In this document: positions 50,778 through 57,972 of the stretch, piece by piece
Numbering within the stretch: position 1 is the first letter of the stretch
Layout: each line of letters opens with the position of its first letter
From: Nocardia sp. SYP-A9097
GTDB lineage: Bacteria; Actinomycetota; Actinomycetes; Mycobacteriales; Mycobacteriaceae
DNA length: 64,000 nt
Assembly (NCBI RefSeq): GCF_009649815.1
Contig: NZ_WJIC01000002.1
Location: 682,001 to 746,000, forward strand
Direction of reading: 5' to 3'
Made by a program: the position numbers and the translations under genes
The notes under the pieces: generated by a model
Database searches by the model: none
Told to the model about the DNA's origin: nothing
The model's input: the letters and a program-made list of their open reading frames with translations, nothing else

Positions 50778-53096
50778 CTATTTCGCCGCTTCGCCTTCCG
50801 CGGCAATGGCCCGGCGGCGGACACGGCGGGCGGCCGCGACCATATTGCGCAGGGACGGGTCCAGCTGCCAGTGGTGCCGGGTCTTGAGACCACCGTCCGG
50901 ATTGGCCCACAGGCGTTGCGGTGTCACGGCTTCGGCCGCGGCGGTGAGGGCGTGGTCCAGTTCGTCGATATCCGGGATGCGGGCCGAACGGGATTCGTAC
51001 ACGCCCGGGCCGACACCGTGGGTGAGACCGCGCCCCTCGGCATTGTCCTCCTCCAGGGCCTTGAGCACCCATTCGATGGAGCGGGTGGCGACGATCGCCG
51101 TCACATCGGCATCGAGTTCCTCGATGGCCTGCACCACGTCACCGCGGCTGGAATAGCCGATGTGCGTGTGGATCTGGGTCTCCGGCAGCACACCGGAGGT
51201 GGCGAGTTTGAACGCGCCGACCGCCCAGCGCAGGTATTCGGAGCGACCCTTGGCCCGCAGCGGCAGCAGTTCGCGGATCGACGGCTCGTCCACCTGGATG
51301 ATGACGATACCGGCCCGCTCCAGATCCACCACTTCGTCCCGAATGGCAAGTGCCACTTGGTCGGCGGTCTCGAACAGCGGCTGGTCCTGGCGCACGAAGG
51401 AGCGCGCGAGCATGGTGACCGGGCCGGTGACCATACCCTTGACCGGCTTGTCGGTGAGTGACTGCGCGTAGGTGATCCAGTCCACCGACATGGCGGCGGG
51501 GCGGGACACGTCGCCGTACAGCACCGGCGGTCGCACACAACGGGATCCGTACACCTGCACCCAGCCGAAGTGGGTGGTGGCGAAGCCGTCCAGGAGCTCC
51601 GCGAAGTACTGGATCATGTCATTGCGTTCGTGCTCGCCGTGCACGAAGACATCGAGGCCGATGTCCTCCTGTAGTCGAATGGTGGCTTCGATCTCGGCTT
51701 CGATGCGCTTGCGGTAGTCGTCGTAGGAGAGCCGGCCCTGGCCCAGGTCGTAGCGGGCCTGCCGCACGGCATTGGTCTGCGGGAAGGAGCCGAGCGTGGT
51801 GGCGGGCACCAGCGGCAGATTCAGCTTGGCCTGCTGCGCGATTCGCCGTTCCGCGTACGGCGCGCGTTCGCGCATTTCCGGGGTGACATTGTAAACCCGT
51901 TGCCGCACAGCGTGTTTCTGCTTGAAGTGCACCGAGGTGGGCCGCTTGCGCCACTTCTCCGAGGGACCCTCGGTGAGCGCCTTGGCGAGCGAAACCACTT
52001 CCAGCACCTTCTGTTTCGCGAAGGCGAGGCGGTCGGCGACGTGCTCCTCCAACTCGTACTCCACGAGCAGGTCGTAGGGCACGTGCAGCAGGGTCGCACC
52101 GGTGGAGACCACCATGTCCGGGCAGACCTTGGCGAGCTCGTTCAGGTACTCCAGGGCCACCACGCGGTCGGCGCGCCACACATTGGTGCCGCTGATGACG
52201 CCCGCGTACAGCCGTTTACGGCTGATACCCGGGATCTTCGCCAGGTCTTCGGGGCGGATGCGGTGGTTGGCCAGATCGAGGCCGATGGCCTCGACCTTGG
52301 TGCGCGCCAACGCTTCCAGGGCCGCACCGAAGTCGCCGTACTGTCCGGTGACGAGCAGTCGCGGGCGCAGCGAAGCCTTCGACAGCCGGTGGTACGCCTG
52401 CTCGAACACCTCGATGGTGGAGGGCGAACGGTCGCTGGTGAAGCAGGGCTCGTCCAGCTGCACGCAGGTTGCGCCGCGCTTGGCGAGCAGCTCGAAGAGT
52501 TCCTCGTAGACCGGCAGCAGCTTGTCCAGCAGCACCAGCTTGTCGAACTCGGTCTCGCCGGGCACATGACCGGTCTTGGACAGCAGCAGCAGCGACAGCG
52601 GGCCGAGTACGACGGGCCGCAATTCGATGCCCGCGGCCTTGGCGCGATCGAACTCGTCGAGCAAAGCCTCAGGGTGCAAAGAGAATTCGGTATCGGCGTC
52701 GAGTTCGGGCTGCCGATAGTGGTACGGCGTATTGAAGAAACGCACCAGCTCCAGCGGCGGCAGATCGGGCCGCCCGCGCGCCATCAGGAAGTAGAAGTCG
52801 AGCGGGTCCAAGCCCTCCCGATGCGGTTCGAACCGCTTCGGCACCGCACCGAAAAGCAGTGCGTTGTCGAGAATGTGGTCGTAGAAGGAGAAGGTGTTGC
52901 CGGGCACCTGCGTCAGGCCCGTGGCGGCGAGCTCCAGGTACTGCGTCTCCTGGATCTCACGCCCGACCTCGAGCAGTTCGTCCCGGGAAAGCGTTCCGTG
53001 CCAATACGACTCGAGAGCACGCTTGAGTTCCCGATGCAGTCCGATACGGGGATAGCCCAGGATGCTCGATCCGAAGCCGTCGGTGACATTGGCCAT
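50778..53096 (-). CDS. metE: MetE-like cobalamin-independent methionine synthase lacking most zinc ligands
   Basis: The 772-residue protein covers both barrels of MetE: SSILGYPRIGLHRELKRALE at the start, then GSFPQTNAVRQARYDLGQG, VHGEHERNDMIQYFAELL and GSRCVRPPVLYGDVSRPAAM. The active site differs from true MetE. The THMCYC motif is THIGYS, so His645 remains and the ligand Cys is Gly647. The ligand Glu is Val669 (AIVATRS), and VNPDCGLKTR is ANPDGGLKTR, with Gly735 for Cys. MetE needs zinc held by these residues to activate homocysteine. The folate-binding part is well kept. It may be inactive or act differently. The ATG at 53096 follows AGGAGG. Confidence 0.9.
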   Translation of the reverse strand: MANVTDGFGSSILGYPRIGLHRELKRALESYWHGTLSRDELLEVGREIQETQYLELAATGLTQVPGNTFSFYDHILDNALLFGAVPKRFEPHREGLDPLDFYFLMARGRPDLPPLELVRFFNTPYHYRQPELDADTEFSLHPEALLDEFDRAKAAGIELRPVVLGPLSLLLLSKTGHVPGETEFDKLVLLDKLLPVYEELFELLAKRGATCVQLDEPCFTSDRSPSTIEVFEQAYHRLSKASLRPRLLVTGQYGDFGAALEALARTKVEAIGLDLANHRIRPEDLAKIPGISRKRLYAGVISGTNVWRADRVVALEYLNELAKVCPDMVVSTGATLLHVPYDLLVEYELEEHVADRLAFAKQKVLEVVSLAKALTEGPSEKWRKRPTSVHFKQKHAVRQRVYNVTPEMRERAPYAERRIAQQAKLNLPLVPATTLGSFPQTNAVRQARYDLGQGRLSYDDYRKRIEAEIEATIRLQEDIGLDVFVHGEHERNDMIQYFAELLDGFATTHFGWVQVYGSRCVRPPVLYGDVSRPAAMSVDWITYAQSLTDKPVKGMVTGPVTMLARSFVRQDQPLFETADQVALAIRDEVVDLERAGIVIIQVDEPSIRELLPLRAKGRSEYLRWAVGAFKLATSGVLPETQIHTHIGYSSRGDVVQAIEELDADVTAIVATRSIEWVLKALEEDNAEGRGLTHGVGPGVYESRSARIPDIDELDHALTAAAEAVTPQRLWANPDGGLKTRHHWQLDPSLRNMVAAARRVRRRAIAAEGEAAK

Positions 53097-53123
53097 GAGC
53101 GCGCCACTCCTCCTTAAGTCACC

Positions 53124-53223
53124 TGTGCGGCGCCCACCACGGAAGGTTGACGCCGCACAGTTTGCGCCCTGATTGGAGTGGACTCGAGTCCACCCCGAGT
53201 GGGCTGGCCGGTGTCACCAGCCC
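53124..53223 (-). promoter_or_regulatory. structured leader or terminator region before metE
   Basis: Three hairpins occur: TGTGCGGCG/CGCCGCACA at 53124-53159, the 16-bp palindrome GTGGACTCGAGTCCAC at 53178-53193, and GGGCTGG/CCAGCCC at 53201-53223. The right-most one may end fadB2 transcription, and the other two lie in the metE leader. No known SAM or cobalamin riboswitch core was seen. Confidence 0.5.
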
Positions 53224-53280
53224 TTATTTGCAGCTTAAGCCCCTGATGGGCGCAGCCGATGTGTACCCGAGTGCCAGTCG

Positions 53281-54153
53281 CTACCGGTTGTACTGGTAGA
53301 AGCCGGTGCCCGTCTTCTTGCCCAGCAGCCCCGCTTCGACCATGCGCATCAGCAGCGGCGGGGCGGAGTACAGCGGCTCCTTGAACTCGGCGTACATGGA
53401 GTCGGCGATGGACTTCACGGTGTCGAGGCCGACCAGGTCGGTGAGGGCGAGTGGGCCCATCGGGTGGGCGCAGCCCAGCACCATGGCCTTGTCGACGTCT
53501 TCCTTGGTGGCGAAACCGGATTCGACCATGCGGATGGCCGAGAGCAGGTACGGCACCAACAGTGCGTTGACGACGAAGCCGGAGCGGTCGGCGGAGCGCA
53601 CGACCTGCTTGCCGAGTACATCGGAGGCGAACTGCTCGGCGCGCTGGGAGACGGCCTCGGTGGTCTTGAGCGTGGTGACCAGCTCGACCAGCGGCAGCAC
53701 CGGCACCGGGTTGAAGAAGTGCATGCCGACAACCCGCTCGGGGTTGTTGGTGGCCACGGCGATCTTCATGATCGGGATGGAGGAGGTGTTGGACGCGAGC
53801 ACCGCGTTCGGGTCGGTGACGACCTTGTCGAGCTCGGAGAAGATGGCGGTCTTCACATCTTCGTTCTCCAGCACGGCCTCGACGACCAGTTGACGGTCCG
53901 CGAAGTCGGCGAGATCGGAGGTGAAGCGCAGCCGCCAGGCGGTCTGCTCCCGCTCGCGCTCGGAGATCTTGCCGCTGGAGACCGCGCGGTCCAGCGACCG
54001 CAGGATGCGGGCACGACCGGCGGCGGCGAGCTCACGAGTCTGCTCGAACACGAGCACATCGACATGTGCCCGGGCACAGACCTCGGCGATGCCCGCGCCC
54101 ATCTGTCCGGCACCGATGATGCCGACGCGCTGAATCTTCTCGCTGCTGCTCAC
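53281..54153 (-). CDS. fadB2: 3-hydroxybutyryl-CoA dehydrogenase
   Basis: The 290-residue NAD(P)-dependent enzyme oxidises 3-hydroxyacyl-CoA. It begins IQRVGIIGAGQMGAGIAEVC, the Rossmann motif, with VFEQTRE after strand 2. The catalytic Ser and His lie in ASNTSSIPIMKI and GMHFFNPVPVLPLVELV. The C-terminal helical domain has SGFVVNALLVPYLLSAIRM. Downstream position from icl matches Rv0467-Rv0468. The GTG at 54153 places the Rossmann motif near the start. A terminator lies between it and icl, so it has its own promoter in the 97 bp before the start, or is read through. Confidence 0.95.
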   Translation of the reverse strand: MSSSEKIQRVGIIGAGQMGAGIAEVCARAHVDVLVFEQTRELAAAGRARILRSLDRAVSSGKISEREREQTAWRLRFTSDLADFADRQLVVEAVLENEDVKTAIFSELDKVVTDPNAVLASNTSSIPIMKIAVATNNPERVVGMHFFNPVPVLPLVELVTTLKTTEAVSQRAEQFASDVLGKQVVRSADRSGFVVNALLVPYLLSAIRMVESGFATKEDVDKAMVLGCAHPMGPLALTDLVGLDTVKSIADSMYAEFKEPLYSAPPLLMRMVEAGLLGKKTGTGFYQYNR

Positions 54154-54250
54154 GTCCCACTCCTGCTGTCGTTTGGGGGCTGTGTACGAAGGTGTGCCGG
54201 CTCGGTGTCGCCGAGCGCCTTCGGGGTAAGTCTCGAAATCAAAGCTATAG

Positions 54251-54293
54251 GAAAAAACCCTCCCCGCCGGGGCTGTCGACGGGAAGGGAGGGT
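54251..54293 (-). terminator. intrinsic terminator between icl and fadB2
   Basis: ACCCTCCC and GGGAGGGT pair over 8 bp around a long loop. On the minus strand the hairpin is followed by six T residues. It lies 140 bp after the icl stop. Confidence 0.75.
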
Positions 54294-54300
54294 GAACACC

Positions 54301-54395
54301 GTCGAGGGGAACTCACGTTCCCCTCGACGGGTTCGAGTACCCGGGGCGGCGGGCGGTGTGATGCTACTGCCGCCCCGGGGTGAGTACTCGAAACC
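54301..54395 (-). repeat. two strong hairpins downstream of icl
   Basis: GTCGAGGGGAAC and GTTCCCCTCGAC (54301-54328) pair over 12 bp with a 4-nt loop. A second, larger stem (54330-54395) pairs GGTTCGAGTAC and CCGGGGCGGC with GCCGCCCCGG and GTACTCGAAACC, with a small bulge and one mismatch. Both lie in the icl 3' region and could stabilise the message. Confidence 0.65.
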
Positions 54396-54433
54396 CGTTG
54401 TCACTCAACGCAATAACGGGCCGCGGGTGCTTC

Positions 54434-55723
54434 TCAGTGGAACTGGCCCTCTTCGGTGGAGCCCTTCAGGGCAGCCGTCGAGGTGTTCGGGTCCACGGTG
54501 GTGGCGATGGTGTCGAAGTAGCCGGCACCGACCTCACGCTGGTGCTTGATGGCGGTGAAGCCACGCTCGGCGGCGGCCTTGAACTCGCGCTCCTGCAGGT
54601 CGACGAAGGCGGTCATGCCCTCGCGGGCGTAGCCGTAGGCCAGGTCGAACATGCCGTAGTTCAGCGAGTGGAAGCCGGCCAAGGTGATGAACTGGAACTT
54701 GAAGCCCATGGCGCCGAGCTCACGCTGGAACTTCGCGATGGTCGCGTCGTCCAAGTGCGCCTTCCAGTTGAACGAAGGCGAGCAGTTGTAGGCCAGCAGC
54801 TGGTCCGGGAACTCGCTGCGAACCGACTCGGCGAACTTGCGCGCGACCTCGAGGTCCGGCACGCCGGTCTCCATCCAGATGAGGTCGGCGTAGGGGGCGT
54901 AGGCCTTGGCACGCGCGATGCAGGGCTCGATGCCGTTCTTCACACCGAAGAAGCCCTCGGCGGTACGGGTGCCATCGAGGAACTCGCGGTCGCGCTCGTC
55001 CACATCGGTGGTGAGCAGGGTGGCGGCCTCGGCGTCGGTGCGGGCGATGATGACCGAGGGGACCTCGGCGACATCGGAGGCGAGACGCGCGGAGGTCAGG
55101 GTGCGGATGTGCTGCTGGGTGGGGATCAGCACCTTGCCACCGAGGTGGCCGCACTTCTTCTCCGAGGCGAGCTGGTCTTCCCAGTGCACGCCCGCGGCGC
55201 CGGCCGCGATCATGGCCTTCTGCAGCTCGTAGGCGTTCAGCGCGCCACCGAAGCCGGCTTCGGCGTCGGCGACGATGGGGGCGAGCCAGTTGCTGACGGA
55301 GGTGTCGCCTTCGACCTTGGCGATCTCGTCGGCGCGCAGCAGCGCGTTGTTGATGCGGCGGACCACGGCCGGAACCGAGTTGGCCGGGTACAGCGACTGG
55401 TCCGGGTAGGTGTGGCCGGACAGGTTCGCGTCACCGGCGACCTGCCAACCGGACAGGTAGATGGCCTTCAGGCCGGCGCGGACCTGCTGGACCGCCATGT
55501 TGCCGGTGAGGGCGCCGAGGGAGTTGATGTAGTCCTCGTTGTTGACGAGGTCCCAGAGGATCTCCGAGCCGCGACGAGCCAGGGTGGCCTCTTCGACGAC
55601 GGTGCCCTGCAGCTTGGAAACCTGCTCGGCGGTGTAGTTGCGGGTGACGCCCTTCCAGCGGGGATTGGTGTCCCAGTCCTGCTGGATCTCCGCAGCGGTC
55701 TTCGGGGTGCCGATGGTCGACAT
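54434..55723 (-). CDS. icl: isocitrate lyase
   Basis: The 429-residue enzyme splits isocitrate to glyoxylate and succinate in the glyoxylate shunt. It can also take methylisocitrate in mycobacteria. The signature is [15 protein letters not shown], with the catalytic Cys. Other parts are [32 protein letters not shown] and [17 protein letters not shown]. The length is that of Icl1 (Rv0467). The ATG at 55723 was taken because the upstream in-frame extension is not conserved-looking. The long divergent gap should hold regulation by carbon source. Confidence 0.97.
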   Translation of the reverse strand: MSTIGTPKTAAEIQQDWDTNPRWKGVTRNYTAEQVSKLQGTVVEEATLARRGSEILWDLVNNEDYINSLGALTGNMAVQQVRAGLKAIYLSGWQVAGDANLSGHTYPDQSLYPANSVPAVVRRINNALLRADEIAKVEGDTSVSNWLAPIVADAEAGFGGALNAYELQKAMIAAGAAGVHWEDQLASEKKCGHLGGKVLIPTQQHIRTLTSARLASDVAEVPSVIIARTDAEAATLLTTDVDERDREFLDGTRTAEGFFGVKNGIEPCIARAKAYAPYADLIWMETGVPDLEVARKFAESVRSEFPDQLLAYNCSPSFNWKAHLDDATIAKFQRELGAMGFKFQFITLAGFHSLNYGMFDLAYGYAREGMTAFVDLQEREFKAAAERGFTAIKHQREVGAGYFDTIATTVDPNTSTAALKGSTEEGQFH

Positions 55724-56182
55724 CTCTGACTCCACTTCTTCGTTCGGTCTCGGGTGCCCCACGGTCCAGTCCCTCTTACGAGTTTCGAACACTGCTGGAG
55801 CGGCAATTTGCAGGCTTGCTATGCCCGCGAGGTGTACTTCCACACGATGGCACAGGAAAAAATGTCCGTCTACCTGTTGCAAGTGTGAATCGCGGCTAGC
55901 TTTCGCGGGGGTTTTGCTAACCCTGCGAAATTTGCCTGTTAATAGCAGCCGGGGTTTCTACTTGCGGGTAGCTCTGACGTGCAGTTTTGCATAACGCCCG
56001 TACTGTTTGGGTGACGACGGCCACCGGCACGCGACGCGCCGATGTCCGGCGAGCTGTGAGCACCTTCACAAGGGATTGTGATCTTGGTCGATGTGGCACG
56101 GACCACCCGGGGTACCGAAAAGGCCCTAATCTGGGCACACGTCCAGCGTAGGTGCGACGTCAGAGAACCTAAGGAGACACCG
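55724..56182. promoter_or_regulatory. 459-bp divergent regulatory region of icl and the secreted lipase
   Basis: No gene is supported here. At 55912-55930, TTTTGC and GCGAAA form a near-palindrome with a 7-bp spacer, resembling the AAA/TTTGC-type sites of RamB/PrpR regulators that control icl. The match is by memory and is loose. CACAA and TTGTG (56067-56080) form a second small palindrome nearer the lipase. AAGGAGA at 56170-56176 is the lipase ribosome binding site. Confidence 0.4.
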
Positions 56183-57328
56183 ATGCGGAAACGATGGCTG
56201 TGCACCACGGCCCTGGCGGCCACCTCGATCGCGGCACTGGTCAGCGCTCCGAGCGCCACCGCCGAGCCCGCCGCCGAGATCGGCACGGTGAGCTCGGCCG
56301 AGCCGCTCGCACCGGCCGCGACCCTGCCCGGATCGGCGCGGGGGGAGCGAATTCTCTACGGCAGCACCACCGCGAACGACCAGCCCACAACCACCAGTGC
56401 CGCGGTTTACTTCCCGCCCGGTGAGGCGCCCACAGGCGGCTGGCCGGTCATCGCCTGGGCGCACGGCACCGTGGGACTGGGTGACGACTGCGCGTACTCG
56501 ATCGCCGGACCGGCTGCGCGCGAACGGGACTGGGCCTACCTGGGAACGTGGCTGAAGCAGGGGTACGCGATCGTGGCCGCCGACTATGCCGGATTGGGGA
56601 CGCCGGGCGATCATCCGTACCTCAATGGCACGGTCGAGGCACATAACGTCGTGGACGCGGTCAAGGCCGCGACCGGCCATTACTCCTCGCTGTCGCATAA
56701 GTGGGTGGTGGTCGGCCAGTCGCAGGGTGGTGGTGCGGCGGTCTTCACCGCGCGCTACGCGACCGAATTCGGCGGACCGGGACTCGATTACCGGGGCGCG
56801 GTCGGAACGGGCGTACCGGCGTATATCGAGGACATCATGCTGCCGCTGGGGCCGGGCGTGCCGCCGATCAAGCTGCCCGCGCACACCACCGGGTATGTGC
56901 TGTACATCCTGAACGGCCTGCGTACGACGTATCCGGACCTGAATATCGAGTCGTATCTCAATGATTCGGGGCGGTACTGGCTGGACCATGCCAATACCTC
57001 GTGCCTGGACTCGCTCGGTGAGGAGTTGACCGCGAACAATGTGGTGGTCGGCGACCTGTTCGCGCGTCCGCTGGCGCAGCTTCCGGATTTGCAGGGTGTG
57101 CTCACGCGGGTGATGGGGCTGCCCGAATCGGGTTATGACAAGCCACTTTTCATGGGCCAGGGGCTGTTGGACACCGATGTGATCACCCCGGCGACGCTGA
57201 CGTTCGCGGCCAAGCTGCAGGCGAACGGCCAGCCGGTCGCGCTGCACACGTATCCGACCAATCACGATGGCACGGTGAATGCCTCGCTGGTGGACTCGGT
57301 TCCGTTCGTGCGCAATCTCTTCGGCTGA
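56183..57328 (+). CDS. secreted lipase of the LIP family
   Basis: The 381-residue protein has a signal peptide (KRWLCTTALAATSIAALVSA, cleavage near TAEP) and an alpha/beta hydrolase domain of the secretory lipase (PF03583) type. The oxyanion region is WPVIAWAHGTVGLGDDCAYS, the nucleophile is in VVVGQSQGGGAAV, and VAADYAGLGTPGDHPY is family-typical. The acid is near MGQGLLDTDVITP and the His in YPTNHDGTVNAS. It probably releases fatty acids outside the cell. The ATG at 56183 follows AAGGAGA. Sharing a divergent gap with icl fits use of fatty acids. Confidence 0.88.
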   Translation: MRKRWLCTTALAATSIAALVSAPSATAEPAAEIGTVSSAEPLAPAATLPGSARGERILYGSTTANDQPTTTSAAVYFPPGEAPTGGWPVIAWAHGTVGLGDDCAYSIAGPAARERDWAYLGTWLKQGYAIVAADYAGLGTPGDHPYLNGTVEAHNVVDAVKAATGHYSSLSHKWVVVGQSQGGGAAVFTARYATEFGGPGLDYRGAVGTGVPAYIEDIMLPLGPGVPPIKLPAHTTGYVLYILNGLRTTYPDLNIESYLNDSGRYWLDHANTSCLDSLGEELTANNVVVGDLFARPLAQLPDLQGVLTRVMGLPESGYDKPLFMGQGLLDTDVITPATLTFAAKLQANGQPVALHTYPTNHDGTVNASLVDSVPFVRNLFG

Positions 57329-57344
57329 TCGGAGCGGCTTTCCG

Positions 57345-57426
57345 GATTGAAATCTAGCAACGCTAGACAAGCTAGTAGCGCCACTGTTATGGTTGCTTCA
57401 GTTCCTAGCGATGCTAGATTTCAATC
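57345..57426. promoter_or_regulatory. paired CTAGC-N3-GCTAG operator around a promoter
   Basis: Two 22-bp arms (57345-57366 and 57405-57426) are inverted copies with one mismatch. Each contains a palindrome, CTAGCAACGCTAG and CTAGCGATGCTAG. Between them lie TAGACA and TGTTAT, possible -35 and -10 elements with a short spacer. The right arm is 16 bp before the start codon of the small membrane gene. The layout suits a dimeric repressor that closes the promoter. Confidence 0.75.
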
Positions 57427-57441
57427 GGAAGAGGCACCGAA

Positions 57442-57918
57442 ATGCTCACCACCACCGGCCAGATCCTCGCCATCCTCGCCGTTCTCGCCAATGGCGCGGT
57501 CTACGGCACCGATATCTGCGCCACCGCCATCACCCGATCGGTCAACAAGCACCTCGATGACGCCGCCGTGACGATCGCCGCCGGCTGGGGGCATTACTAC
57601 GGCGATAAGCGGATGCCGATCTTCGGTGCGGGCGGCATCATCACCGCGGTGCTGACCACCGTGGTCGCCGTGGCCGGCGGCCATATCGGCGCGGCTGTCG
57701 CGGCGGGGGTCGCGGTCATCGCCCTGGTGAGCTGGCTCGGCTTCTATGTCCGGGTCGCCAAGCCGGTCAATACCGCACAGACCGCGGCCGCCAAGTCCGG
57801 TGTGATCCCCGCGAATGCCCGTGCGCTGCAGGATAAGTGGGACAGCATCCTGCCGTACCGGGTCGGCTTGCAGGGCATCGCCCTGGCCGCCCTCGGCATC
57901 GCTATCGCACTGTTCTGA
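57442..57918 (+). CDS. DUF1772-like small membrane protein
   Basis: The 158-residue protein has about four membrane segments: ILAILAVLANGAVYGTDI near the start, IFGAGGIITAVLTTVVAVAG, AAGVAVIALVSWLGFYVRV and the end GIALAALGIAIAL. A conserved-looking external or interface stretch is GWGHYYGDKRMPIFGAG. The pattern matches DUF1772-like proteins (anthrone oxygenase superfamily), whose role is unknown in most bacteria. The ATG at 57442 follows GGAAGAGG. The paired palindromes upstream show that it is specifically regulated, but no regulator gene is next to it. Confidence 0.75.
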   Translation: MLTTTGQILAILAVLANGAVYGTDICATAITRSVNKHLDDAAVTIAAGWGHYYGDKRMPIFGAGGIITAVLTTVVAVAGGHIGAAVAAGVAVIALVSWLGFYVRVAKPVNTAQTAAAKSGVIPANARALQDKWDSILPYRVGLQGIALAALGIAIALF

Positions 57919-57933
57919 CCTACCGGAATTCCG

Positions 57934-57962
57934 GCGGCCCCGCACCTGAGGTGCGGGGCCGC
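57934..57962. terminator. bidirectional terminator
   Basis: GCGGCCCCGCACC and GGTGCGGGGCCGC form perfect 13-bp arms with a 3-nt loop, between convergent genes. Confidence 0.85.
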
Positions 57963-57972
57963 GGTCGTGCTG

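Noticed and set aside
53097..53280. Cobalamin or SAM riboswitch before metE
   Set aside because: Neither the conserved B12-box region nor the S-box core could be found on the minus strand. Only simple hairpins are present.
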